Notes under the pieces: generated by a model | What the model saw: only the letters and a program-made list of their open reading frames with translations | Told to the model about the DNA's origin: nothing | Databases searched by the model: none | Source: Collimonas sp. OK412 | GTDB taxonomy: Bacteria > Pseudomonadota > Gammaproteobacteria > Burkholderiales > Burkholderiaceae_D | DNA length: 64,000 bases | NCBI RefSeq assembly: GCF_900112135.1 | Contig: NZ_FOLC01000018.1 | Span: 1 to 64,000, forward strand | Direction of reading: 5' to 3' | Made by a program: the position numbers and the translations under genes | In this document: one piece after another, positions 37,503-47,600 of the stretch | Position numbering within the stretch: the stretch's first letter is position 1 | Layout: each line of letters starts with the position of its first letter

Positions 37503-37636
37503 AGGCTCGCCTTCACCGGGGCAATGTCACCAGGAATAATTGCCACTGAGTTGAATCGCAGTCGTTCCTCCATTCGGTAGGGTTGCTGGACTTCTAAACC
37601 TAACGGCGATTTCCAATCGTTTGCATTTAATCCCAT
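37499..37636 (-). CDS. 45-residue ORF translationally coupled to glycosyltransferase
   Basis: The ATG at 37636 has a strong GAGGAA ribosome site six bases upstream. A longer frame to 37690 lacks such a site. The peptide is polar with no signal or membrane segment and contains PLGLEVQQPYRMEERLRFNS. Its TGA overlaps the GTG of the next gene, a strong sign that it is translated. It could be a leader or coupling peptide, a small partner protein, or the split N-terminus of an ancestral larger glycosyltransferase. No family is recognised. Confidence 0.6.
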   Translation of the reverse strand: MGLNANDWKSPLGLEVQQPYRMEERLRFNSVAIIPGDIAPVKASL

Positions 37637-37750
37637 GATTTGTTCCTCAATATTTTTATGGGAAAACATATTAGATTTACAATATTGCATCGATGAATTA
37701 TTTTCTATTTAATAATTCATCAAACATTGCATTCAAGAATGAAAAAACTT

Positions 37751-37848
37751 GGGATCAGGTCTAGCATTGACACCTCTATCCAAAATTAGATTTCGAGATT
37801 GAGGATGAATTTCTTCACGCTATGTATCAATGAAAGACCTGCCCCCCA
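37751..37848. repeat. Inverted-repeat element (MITE-like), copy 1
   Basis: This is a 98 bp element with imperfect terminal inverted repeats (consensus outer end GGTCAGGTCTTGCATT). It has a conserved AT-rich core containing AAAATTAGATTTCGAGATTG and ATGAATTTCTTCACGCTATG. It lies between the small ORF/glycosyltransferase pair and the stop of TPR-glycosyltransferase 2. No coding capacity is seen. Two further copies occur at 39763 and 41173. Confidence 0.8.
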
Positions 37849-37859
37849 TACTCTTCCGT

Positions 37860-39110
37860 TCAATGCGACAAATCGGCGCTCATAGCAGCAACCACGGAAC
37901 TCCAATCGCCAAGCTCGACCTGCCGGTAAAGGCGCATCGAGGAATACCAGGGAGTAAAACGCTGGCAGTCATACCAGCGAGAGTCGCAGGACTGCGCCAG
38001 CATCAGCCATACTGGACGCTGGCGGGCACCGGCCAGATGCGCCGGCCCTGAATCGATACTCAACAGCAGGTCCAGCCGCTCCAACACATGGGCGCTGTCT
38101 TCGAATGAACGCAACTGCGGTGCCAAATCAACGACCTGGAACTGCTCCAGTAGTTGCTTTTCAGCATCACTCAGAGTGCCCACCTGCAGCGAAAAGAAAT
38201 CGGCATCGGCGCTTGCCAGCAACGATGCCAGTTCTTGCAAATCCATTGAACGGAAAGGTTCGTGACGCACCCTGGTTTCGCTGCGCCAAACCAGCCCTAT
38301 GCGGCGTCGGCCACCGCTACGCTCGGCGAGTTTTTCCTGGATGCCCACAGGTAGGACATAATCAGCCGCCAATCCGAGATAGGCCTCTGCAGCAGGAGGA
38401 AAATACGGACTCTGCTGATAGCGCGTAAACAGCGCAAAAGCCCAAACAATGTAATCGCAATCGGCCATGCCACCAAAGGTGCTGTCAACGATGACAATCG
38501 GCAGGCCACTATTCGCCATGAAACCCTGCACCGCAACGGGCGTCTGGCAATAAATCAACGCAGCACCTTCCTGCTGCAGGTTCTTTACGTAGCGGGAAAA
38601 TTGCAGCAAGTCGCCGACACCGCCTTCGCTGCCGATCAGGATGGTTTTTCCGGCGACAGGCTGGTCGTACAACACCTTGTCCTTGTGCGGCAAGAACCAG
38701 CTGTTGTCGCGATTGTTCGAAGCCAGCCGACTCCACACTTCACTCCACCTGCTGCTGTGCAGCGGTCGCTGCAGTTGCCGCGCTTCATGAAACTTGCCCA
38801 AGCAATATTTCACAATCGCCAGTTCCTGCCTGATCTGGTAATAAGTTTCATCGTCAGACTCAATTTGTGGCAGTACTTCCTCCAGCATCGCTTCAGCCGG
38901 TGCCAGCATGCCTAAGCAACTCATATAATAAGCCAGCTGCGCGCGTTCTATTGGCTCTTTCGCTTTGTCCGACCACTTCAATGCCAGGGAGATGGCATCC
39001 TCAGCCTTGCCGGCCAAGTGTAGTTGACGGATGAGATCTAGCGCGGTCCGGATATTGGTCTCTTGTTGATAGAGAGTGTAGGCAGTGGTCAGGTCGTTCA
39101 GAGATGTCAT
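37860..39110 (-). CDS. TPR-glycosyltransferase, paralogue 2 (416 aa)
   Basis: The start is the ATG at 39110, chosen because the protein then begins MTSLNDLTTAYTLYQQ, matching MSNLVDLTAAYTTYQS of paralogue 1 and giving the identical length of 416. A 29-residue extension is possible but unmatched. It has the same architecture: N-terminal TPR-like helices, SEGGVGDLLQFSRYV (about 160-174) and SIDSGPAHLAGARQRPVWLM near residues 345-364. The ribosome site is weak. The IS66 remnant lies just upstream. It is probably a recent tandem duplicate that was later separated by the third glycosyltransferase and a repeat element. Confidence 0.88.
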   Translation of the reverse strand: MTSLNDLTTAYTLYQQETNIRTALDLIRQLHLAGKAEDAISLALKWSDKAKEPIERAQLAYYMSCLGMLAPAEAMLEEVLPQIESDDETYYQIRQELAIVKYCLGKFHEARQLQRPLHSSRWSEVWSRLASNNRDNSWFLPHKDKVLYDQPVAGKTILIGSEGGVGDLLQFSRYVKNLQQEGAALIYCQTPVAVQGFMANSGLPIVIVDSTFGGMADCDYIVWAFALFTRYQQSPYFPPAAEAYLGLAADYVLPVGIQEKLAERSGGRRRIGLVWRSETRVRHEPFRSMDLQELASLLASADADFFSLQVGTLSDAEKQLLEQFQVVDLAPQLRSFEDSAHVLERLDLLLSIDSGPAHLAGARQRPVWLMLAQSCDSRWYDCQRFTPWYSSMRLYRQVELGDWSSVVAAMSADLSH

Positions 39111-39190
39111 ATGGGCTTGGGCGAATTCTATGGATAAATATAGTGCTTCAGGTGGAAGCATTGATTGGAGAGGTCGCCCTGCAGTTCTAA

Positions 39191-39619
39191 AACGCAATCG
39201 AGGAAACTATCCGCGGCAAACCGCCAGATAAGCGCCGATCCGTTCGCCAAGTTCAGGCCGTTCCGCTGTTCGATGCCATGAAGCAGCGGTTCGATACAAC
39301 GCTGCCCACGCTTTCCAGAAAATCGAACACCCGCGGCGCGTTCCGGTATGCGCTCAATCGCTGGCCGGCACGCGCCTGCTACTGCAGCGATGTGCAAGCT
39401 GAGATCGATAACCTGCTGGTCGCGCGGGCGTTGCGTGGTATCGCCAACGGACGACGGAAATATCTGTTCGCCGGCACCGACTCTGGTAGAGAACGGGCAA
39501 CGGCGATGTATAACCTCATCGGCTCCGCGCGTCTGAACGGCATCGTTCCCGAAACATACCTACACTACGTCATCGGACGCATTACGGAACATCCAATCAA
39601 GCGCATCGGCGCACTCTAG
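39191..39619 (+). pseudogene. IS66-family transposase remnant (C-terminal part)
   Basis: The reading frame has about 140 codons, open from 39191 after an in-frame TAA. It matches the C-terminal third of IS66 TnpC by pattern: IEETIRGKPPDKRRSVRQ, then LFDAMKQRF, YALNRWPARACYCSD, ARALRGIANGRRKYLFAGTDSG and MYNLIGSARLNGIVPETYLHYV. The N-terminal catalytic part and accessory orfs are absent, so it is inactive. It marks past insertion and rearrangement in the accessory zone. Confidence 0.88.
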
Positions 39620-39762
39620 TCCTGGAACGTCGCTCCTTTATTGCTGGACAACGCCAGGATCAATCCTCTTCGATAGCGGCTCACCCTGTCTTGGTCAAAC
39701 CGTTTCGGGATGGTCCAGATTAATTGCTTACGCTATCGGAAACTTGGGGTCATGCAGAAACT

Positions 39763-39858
39763 TGAGGTCAGGTCTTGCATTAACACACCTCGCCAAAATT
39801 AGATTTCGAGATTGAGGATGAATTTCTTCACGCTATGCGTCAATGCAAGACCTGCCCC
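39763..39858. repeat. Inverted-repeat element (MITE-like), copy 2
   Basis: This 96 bp copy has the best-preserved ends: GAGGTCAGGTCTTGCATT at the left and AATGCAAGACCTGCCCCC at the right are nearly perfect inverted repeats. The core is nearly identical to copy 1. It is followed by AGGCTC, which also follows the solo end at 39883. Confidence 0.85.
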
Positions 39859-39880
39859 CAGGCTCCTCCTTCGCACTATT

Positions 39881-39907
39881 TGACAGTGCAAGACCTGACT
39901 CCAGGCT
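39881..39907. repeat. Solo right end of the MITE-like element
   Basis: The sequence GACAGTGCAAGACCTGACTCCAGG-type (key part GTGCAAGACCTGACTCCAGG) repeats the right terminus of copy 2 and its flanking AGGCTC, without the core. It probably reflects a partial copy or a local duplication. Confidence 0.6.
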
Positions 39908-39928
39908 CTTTTCAAAATTGGCAACGCC

Positions 39929-40528
39929 CTATTCCTGTGAAGCACGCAACTCCTGTGCGCCGAGTAAAGCCGGCTGCATCTTCAACAAGGCATCTTCCAT
40001 TGCACGTCTTCCGGAAAGAGAAAATCCCTCCTTGAACTCGGAAAATTCTGCTTGACCTTGTCCATTGACCTTTTTGGAGAACAATGGATTACCGTTCGCA
40101 TCACTTATATCGCATGTCATTTCAACACTGAACTGCGTCGGCATCCACGTTAATACGCTTGACGACGAAGAGTTGGTCACCAGCTTTGGAGTGATCACAT
40201 AATCAATTTTATTTTTCTCGATAGATGCCTTGTCATTTGCCGTATTTAATTTTGTGACAGTGACAAAGACATTCGACAGCATTTTATAAAAACCTGTTTC
40301 CATATCGCGATATGGGCTATAGGCCACTCTATCACCGCCTCCGCCAGGCGTTTCGATTTCTCGCGCCAGCATCTCGTCAGAGATGTAATACGCCACGCTC
40401 TTCTTGATCGGCGACTCTGCGGCGGATGGTTTTATGTTGTCAATATTTGGTGCGATCCTGATGGGATGCGCGCAGCCAGCCAAAGCCATGATGGTCGCAA
40501 TAGATGCGATAAATTTAGTAATATTCAT
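39929..40528 (-). CDS. Predicted lipoprotein (199 aa)
   Basis: The N-terminus is a lipoprotein leader with lipobox LAGC (Cys19). The mature part is about 180 residues with alternating beta/alpha character and no recognised domain. ISDEMLAREIETPGGGGDRVAY and IDYVITPKLVT are notable stretches, the latter typical of outer-membrane-associated small lipoproteins that form beta-sheet modules. It is second in a two-gene unit after another lipoprotein, with a 27 bp gap. Function unknown. Confidence 0.8.
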   Translation of the reverse strand: MNITKFIASIATIMALAGCAHPIRIAPNIDNIKPSAAESPIKKSVAYYISDEMLAREIETPGGGGDRVAYSPYRDMETGFYKMLSNVFVTVTKLNTANDKASIEKNKIDYVITPKLVTNSSSSSVLTWMPTQFSVEMTCDISDANGNPLFSKKVNGQGQAEFSEFKEGFSLSGRRAMEDALLKMQPALLGAQELRASQE

Positions 40529-40555
40529 CTTTAAATAGCTGTAGTCATGGACGAA

Positions 40556-41119
40556 TTATTTCAGTGCATCGAGGAAATTTTGATCTGCATAAAGCGAGGT
40601 CAATAATTTTTGCACCAAAGTTGGGTATTCCTCAATTGCGCGCGGAATGGCAACGGCGCCGACAAAGGAAGAAGGCCATTCGTGATGGACCGACTTCACC
40701 TGATCATACAAAATTTGACCACTCTTCTTTACGATAAAACGCGCTTCTATGTCCCCGGAACCTTTGGAAAATCCAGTCGCGTCCAGATCATTTTTCAACA
40801 ACGTGCCCGTAACTTCCACATCCGCATTTGGCGCTCCACGATTAGCCAGCGAAAGTTCCTGCTTGATTGCTTCCTCTACATATTTTGAGTAAGAGTCTTG
40901 ATACGGCGATTTCATTGAACTGCCACGGATGGAAATCGGATTGGCATTTCCCTGGTCCTTGCTGGAAGCAAAATCTCCGACCTTTGTCATCTGAGTTCCT
41001 GCTTCTTTGAGCTTTTGAACATTGGTAATGGACGCAGAATAAGGTGGTGCCATGACAGAACAACCGGCCATCAGGACTACGGAGAAAAAGACCAAAAAAA
41101 ATACTCGAAAATGATGCAT
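40556..41119 (-). CDS. Predicted lipoprotein (187 aa)
   Basis: The signal peptide has lipobox MAGC (Cys20). The mature chain contains YSKYVEEAIKQELSLANRG, VEVTGTLLKNDLDATG and GDIEARFIVKKSGQILYDQVKSVHHEW, a pattern seen in small envelope lipoproteins with a two-layer alpha/beta fold. The family is not named with confidence. It is the first gene of a pair with the 199-residue lipoprotein. It sits directly next to the third MITE-like element. Confidence 0.8.
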   Translation of the reverse strand: MHHFRVFFLVFFSVVLMAGCSVMAPPYSASITNVQKLKEAGTQMTKVGDFASSKDQGNANPISIRGSSMKSPYQDSYSKYVEEAIKQELSLANRGAPNADVEVTGTLLKNDLDATGFSKGSGDIEARFIVKKSGQILYDQVKSVHHEWPSSFVGAVAIPRAIEEYPTLVQKLLTSLYADQNFLDALK

Positions 41120-41172
41120 GTTGAATTACTCCCTTATTAATTATTATGAATTTCTTACTAAAAAACTCGATC

Positions 41173-41270
41173 CGGCCTTGCATTAATACATCTCTCCAAA
41201 ATTAGATTATTAGATTTCAAGATTGAAGATGAATTTCTTCGCGCTATGCGTCAATGCAAGACCTGACCCC
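41173..41270. repeat. Inverted-repeat element (MITE-like), copy 3
   Basis: This 98 bp copy has a degenerate left end (CCGGCCTTGCATT) and a good right end (AATGCAAGACCTGACCCC). It lies ten bases from the orphan rhs linker and supplies the last codons and stop of that truncated frame, so it coincides with loss of the orphan tip. Confidence 0.8.
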
Positions 41271-41426
41271 ATATTTCCGTGGTTTTCGACAACGCCAACT
41301 CCCTTCGAAGTAATCTTGACGTTGCCATTTGAAAGTTCACGAAGCGGACCACCAGACGCAACTGGATCAACACCAAACTCAACTCCGCCAGTACGGGCAC
41401 CTAACATTCTTTCTGTATTTGCCCCA
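41210..41426 (-). pseudogene. Orphan rhs C-terminal linker, tip lost
   Basis: The minus-strand frame repeats residues just before the toxin-like tip of giant protein B (GANTERMLGARTGGVEFGV...KGVGVVENH). It then diverges immediately after ENH and ends within the MITE-like repeat. An ATG at 41407 opens a 65-codon frame, but there is no ribosome site of note. It starts two bases after the stop of the candidate immunity gene. This is the standard layout of an orphan Rhs/Cdi tip cassette (linker homology plus alternative tip) from which the tip has been deleted. Confidence 0.85.
41280..41426. repeat. 147 bp exact direct repeat, orphan copy
   Basis: It is identical by eye to 41956-42102 over all 147 bases, offset 676 bp. 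It encodes the pre-tip linker of giant protein B. Such exact homology would support recombinational tip switching, or be the trace of one. Confidence 0.9.
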
Positions 41427-41427
41427 A

Positions 41428-41661
41428 CTAACTCGTTATTCCAATGGTTTCAATTCCCTTTTGCGTAATTACATACTGTACATTCACGCCAGCTTCTGGC
41501 TGTTGTAACTCAGCCAAGTGCTCCTCTACAAAAGAATGCAGCACCGCTTGCAAATCATAAGGCGCATCGGGAAATCCAAAGCCTCTAACTAGTTGGTAAA
41601 AGCTTGCACCTTTAGGACTGCGGCCGATAAAAGCCAAAATTTCTTTGATTTGCTTGTCCAT
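41428..41661 (-). CDS. Candidate immunity protein (77 aa)
   Basis: The ATG shares a base with the stop of giant gene B (TAATG), so the two are translationally coupled. The small, soluble 77-residue protein looks helical with a beta-hairpin end (KGASFYQLVRGFGFPDAP, then YVITQKGIETIG), possibly winged-helix-like. It has no signal peptide, so it would act in the cytoplasm. Position immediately after a variable toxin-like tip is the usual place of the cognate immunity gene. Family not recognised; function inferred from context. Confidence 0.75.
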   Translation of the reverse strand: MDKQIKEILAFIGRSPKGASFYQLVRGFGFPDAPYDLQAVLHSFVEEHLAELQQPEAGVNVQYVITQKGIETIGITS

Positions 41662-44600
41662 TATTGACCTTCCATTAAGCGAATTGCATCCGGATGATAT
41701 AGCGCACGAAGTGACTGATTGTAATTTTGTGGCTGAATCCCATACTCACGAAGTGCTGCCGAATGAGCATTGTAGTAAATGTCACTTGGTAACTGACCTG
41801 TTTCGTATCCTAGACTCCGAACGCGGGTAAATTCTCGCAATTCGTGTGTATAGAAGTTGTAATCCGCTACTGTTCCATTCATTTCACCATTGGAAATTCC
41901 TCGTAGGCGATCAATCATGAGTTGATTTGCTGCGTCGTCGCCGAAACGCGATACATGGTTTTCGACAACGCCAACTCCCTTCGAAGTAATCTTGACGTTG
42001 CCATTTGAAAGTTCACGAAGCGGACCACCAGACGCAACTGGATCAACACCAAACTCAACTCCGCCAGTACGGGCACCTAACATTCTTTCTGTATTTGCCC
42101 CATACGTCGCCCGAGTCGCCGACAGCTCCGCCGCTGTCATTGTCGTCCCTGAACGTACCGCGCCAAATGTCCCAAAACTCAGCAACGTTAGTCCTGCCTC
42201 ACCAAACGCCTTAGCCTCATACAGCGCCGCAGTGCCACGGTTACCTGCATTCCAGTTAGCCTTGGCCGCATCGGCACTTTGTCCACCAATCATGCCATAT
42301 CCAAAATCAGCGAATGAATCTCTTACCGCCCCCACCAAACGACCATTGTACTCAGCCGCAGTCATTGGAGGCTCCATAATACCGCGCGGTGAATTACCTA
42401 GATGGTAGCCATTCACAAAATCTTTAACCGCAATGTCATCGCCTTTATTCCAGAATGCACTTGTTCCAGGAACAGACTGAACAGATGGATAATTATCTGC
42501 AGGAATCTGACTGGCTTGCGAAACATAACCAGCGTCCAGTGGGCCCGCCATGTATGGGTTATCAAGTGTTCGTACATCTACCGACGGCATAGGAACGGCA
42601 TAACCTATCGTCTCTGTTTCCGCGTTATAAACTATACCCGGCCCATAAGCACGGCCTGGTTGCATCGCAATGTCCGACTGGCTTGAAGCTCTAACGTAAA
42701 TCGGATCGGATGCGCCTGTGCCATTTACAAAAAGTGGCCCTCTTGCGAGTCTCGACTCCATGTCCGCCTGCCCTTGCAATCGCGCAACTTCTAGTGTGCG
42801 CTGGCTCGAACCGCTCTGATCAATAAATCCGGCAGCCGACATATTTCCGTCTTCTAAGCCATAGATTTTCTGGGTACTGGATGCTGCTATTTGGTCAACC
42901 ACCGAGTTGCCAATTGTGCTGGCCACCGCATCCATCGTCACAGCACCGATATTGCGGCCCAAACTACCACCGCGTGCAACAGCGCTAGCCACGCCCCCCG
43001 CGAACCCTCCCACCAGCTTTGCATCCGCCCGGTTGTAGCCCGCGGCGTACATTTTCGCACCGACGCCTTGACCTATTCCCTGTGCAATCGCCGAGACGGC
43101 AATCCCCTTCCAGTCAAAGCCATGCTGCAAGCCAGCGGCGACACCAATACCTTGCGTGAGCACACCGCCAGCAGCACCTTGCAGTGCGCCATTGATAAAG
43201 GCATTACCGGACATCCCCGGCAGATTATAGCCAACTGCACTCCCGATAGCAGCCATGGCTGCGCTCTTCCAGTTAATCCCATTTTGTTCCCCAACGGCAA
43301 TCATCACGCCTTGCCCGGCCAGCGAACCGGCGGCACCGCCTACTGCCAGGGCAGTTGTTGCGCCAGTAGTACTGATCATACCGATCGTATCTCCTGCAGC
43401 AACACCGGCACCAACTGTCGCTCCTCCTCCCGCGACACCAGCACCAGCTCCGACAGTTGTTGCACCTGCAGCGGCACCGCCCACTGCCCCCTCAGCAGGC
43501 CCGAAGGCAGACATCCATGCTTGTGCTGCATATTCTTGCGCGAAGAACGTCGCCACGATAGCGACCACAAACGCCAGCATCGGGCCGAAGCCACCACACG
43601 CCCCGTCGTTAGCCGGTGGCGGCGGTGGCGTTGGCAAGGTTGGTTGCGTATTGCCTATCGCCAGGCCTGGATCATACGGTTTGAAGGTATTGGCCGTATT
43701 GTGCAAATTGGTAATGACGTTAGGCACCGTCAGCAACTGTCCGGCTCGGAGCGCCTCGTCACTGCCTTTTAAGCCATTGGCGTCGGCCAGGAGATACCAT
43801 AACGTGCTATCCCCCCACAGCGCCGAGGCAATGCTCTGCAGCGTATCGCCCGCCCTGACCGTCCAGCTGCTTCCATTCATGCTCGGGTACTGGCTGCTGA
43901 TCTTCATGTAATTTTCATCGAAGTCGACGGCACTGACCGGCTTGAATATCTTGTACTTGTCGTCGCCGCCCTTGTCCAGCTTGCCTGCCAGTTCCTGGGC
44001 ATAGTCGATCTTTTCTATGCCGTCGTTGCCGACGTTGCCGATACGATGGCCATTGAGGTAATAGAAATTGTGGATACGGCCGCTGACGGCCCCGGTGATC
44101 TGATTATTGGCGTCGATGATCACGCCGCCCAACTCATTTCGCCTCAGCACTTGTCCCTGCTGATCGGTCTCGTAACTGAACGCGCGCTGCTTGGCTGCTT
44201 CGCCGCCGCCATCGTCAAATACCGCCTTGAGGTTCCCGTTGACGTCGTAGTTATATAAGCTGCTGGCCGGCTTCCAGCCGGGCGCCATCGGATTGCTGCC
44301 TTGGGCGGTGACCTTGCTTTGCTTCGCACCATCCCACCACTCGTAGCTGTAATCCATGGTCATGGCGGTGCCCTTGTCGGCATCGTCCGGCGTGACTTTG
44401 ACCTGGCTGACGGTTCCGTCCGCCAATCGGGCATAGGTTGTCGTGCTGCCGTTGAGGCTATCGCGCTCGGTCTTTTGCAGACCATCCGCGTCATAGGTCT
44501 TGACCAGATTGGTGACCTGTTTGCTGCCATCTGCCAGCCATTCGGCATAGTTAGTCACCCGTCCCAACTGATCGTTGGTACGCTCGCTGGTTTTAACGCC

Positions 44601-47600
44601 ATTGATGGTTTGCGTAGTCAAATAGCCCAAGGCGTCATAGCCGTATAACTCGGTTCGGCCGTCGCTGGCATAAGTCGCCAGCTTGCGTTGCCCGACTGCG
44701 TCATAGGCCAGGTACACGCCATCGCCACCCCCTGCCCCCAACACGACTGAGACGCTGGTGTCATCCGCGCTCGTAGCGCGTGCTCCCGACAACTGCCCCA
44801 TGGTGAGCGTAAACCGGTTCAAGGCGTCATAGGCATACCAGTAATCCTGGCTCTGCTTGGTGTTGCCCACATAATCGTGATAAGTGGCGGCCATGTGGCG
44901 GCGATTGCCCACCGCATCGTATTCATAGCTGACGCTATAGAGCAGGTCCTTGATGCTTGTCACCCGATTTAAACTGTCGTAGGAGACATAAGCCTGGGTA
45001 TAGACGTACGAACCCGTCAGCGAACGATAACTTTCGTAGGTACGGTTACCGTCGCCATCGTACTCATATAACGCCTGGGTGCCCGTGCCGGTATCGTCGA
45101 TGCCTCGCACTAAACCGTTGCTGTAATAGCTGTAAGTAATATTTTTTCCGGCGCTGCTGATCTCACTCGCCAACAAACCTGCCCAGTTATATGCGTAACT
45201 GGTGGTGCGCCCGCCCATGTCCTGATGCCAGGTGACACGGCCGAATGTGTCGATATTGTCGGTCAGCGTATGGCCGTTGGCATCCGTGGCGATCTTTTGC
45301 CAGCCGCCGCTGACCACACTGCCTACACTGACGATGCTGCTGTTCCAGGTATATTGATACCAGACAGCGCGTCCTTCCGCGCTGACCGTATGGATGATGC
45401 GGCCCTCACCGTCATAATAGGTGCTGGTTATACCGGTCAGGGTGTTGGTCACCCCAATGCGGTTGCCGGCAGCGTCGTAATTATATTTATCGATGCTGGT
45501 CTGCGCACCGCTGCCGCGCGTAACCACTGTCAACTGTCCCAGCTTGCTGTAATCGTAGGTGGTCTTCTGCTGCAGTTCATCGAATTGAACACGCAGGTTG
45601 CCCAGTTGATCGTACTGCGACGTTTTATAGTTATGCGCGGCATCCCAGCTGGTGTCGACCTTGCCGGTGCCGTAATTCCAGCTCTGGGTGGTCAGATTGC
45701 CATTAGCGTCTTTCAGGCCCAGCAAATTTCCGGTGCGGTCATAATAAAACAGGGTTTCTGGACGCATCACCTGCTGATAACCATTGGCCAACGTGATCAT
45801 CACTTCGGCCTGCTGCTTTTTGATCAGCTTGCCTTGGGCGTTGTAATATAAATCGTTCCAGTTGCCGCGGCCGTCACGCTCACCGCTGACTTCTCCGAAG
45901 GCGTTGTAGCGTTCATAACGATCAACCGTCATGTCCTTGTTCGTTTCCGTAATCACGCCAATGATGTCGGTATTGGTCGCCGGATTGGAACGGGTGCGGG
46001 TGTCGAAATAACTGTGCCGCTCCACCAGCACATTGCCGCTGGCGTCCAAGGCATCATAGCGGTATTCGTATTCCGAGTTTTCCGGCAAGCCATAGTCGCT
46101 GGTGTTGAACAGGAAACGCCCTTCCCCATTACGGGTGAGCTTGACCAAGGTATACGGGACATCGAAGTCGGCCGGATTCTTGGGGCTCGGACGGTAATAC
46201 AGATTGATTTGTGTCGCCTGGTTCAAGGGTTGGCCAGGTGTTGGACCATTGATGTTGTTCGTGTCCGCATTCGGCACGAATTCGATTACCACCGGCCGCT
46301 CGCTACCGGTCAATGTTACTCTGCGGCCGCCGGTAGGCTCGACATCGCCTCCCAACGTGACCGTCCCCTTGCTCATCGATAGCGGCGTGCCGTAGGCGTC
46401 ATAGGCCGTATAGACAATATTGTAGGTGTATGACTGTTTGGGATCGGGTATCAGGCCATCGTCGCTTGTTGCCCAGATAAATGTCCCGGCGCTCAGCTTG
46501 TCGAGACGCTTGTAGACGGTCTTGACGACACCATCGACCGTCATATCGTATTTGATCATCAGATACGTGGTATTTGGCGGCGGGTTAAACGTGATCGACG
46601 TTTTTTGATCCTGCAGGAAGCTGAAGTTCAACACAGGCGTCTGGCTGCCAGAGAAACTGGCTGGCGCGCTAAGGATGTCAATTATTTGACCATTCTTGTA
46701 CAGCACCAGCGATACATCCTGATCGGTGCTATTGCCAGCAAAATCGATCGTGAATGCACCGGTCGCTGCATCGCGGCCAACCGGGCCGGAGGTATAAGTC
46801 CAGGCAGTGCTTCCTGTAGGACGAGTGCGTACAATCAGACCGTCGGGCACGATGCCGGTAGCGCTCTGTAGGTTATACGCGCGCAGGCTTTGCGGTGCCT
46901 GCCAGATGTAAGTGCCGGCAGCGCCGTATTGGAAGCCAGTATTGTTGTAGGCAGCGTCCAGCGGAATGCCGGCGTCAGTGATCGACGATCCCGTCGCGCC
47001 ATGCGAAATGGTGACCTGGTATTCGTTGCGCCGCAGCAGCGTTCCGGCGGGGCGACCATCGCCGCCGTTGCTGACAGCAATAAACACCACATCGTAATTG
47101 CCCTCAGCCAAAGCCTGGCCATCGACGATATAGGAACCCGGCGTACTTAAAGCGCTTTGTGGCAATACCTGATACGCGCCCGTCGATCCTGCCGGGCGAT
47201 AGTACGCCATGCTGGAGGCATCATTGGGCAGCGTGGAATTGGCAAAGCGGATCTGACTTTGAATCGGCGCGGCGACGTCAATAGGTGCGCTGGCAACCCA
47301 GGACGAAACCTGATTTCGCATGTATCCGTTTGTGCCTGTTCCGGTCTCGCCGAGAGATCCCCTGGGATCAACCCCCGACGTAATGTCATTAGTATTAGCG
47401 GAAAGACTCCCTAATACAATGCTGTTGGTAGGATCGCTTAGCGAGGTTAAGCGCACAATCGCCGTATATTTATCTACAGGAATAGATTTGCCTTCGTTAC
47501 TCAACTGAGTAGGCAGCTGTACCGTTACGGTCTTTGGGGAGTTGCCGATTGCAGGGGAATTTACATGGCCATCGATGTAGTATGGCTGGATGTCGTTCCC

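Larger units (their letters stand above)
39620..39928. other. Intergenic stretch with repeat elements
   Basis: This region of about 310 bp lies between the IS66 remnant and the lipoprotein operon. It holds a complete MITE-like copy and an additional solo right end (both listed). Otherwise no coding or RNA feature was recognised. Confidence 0.7.
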
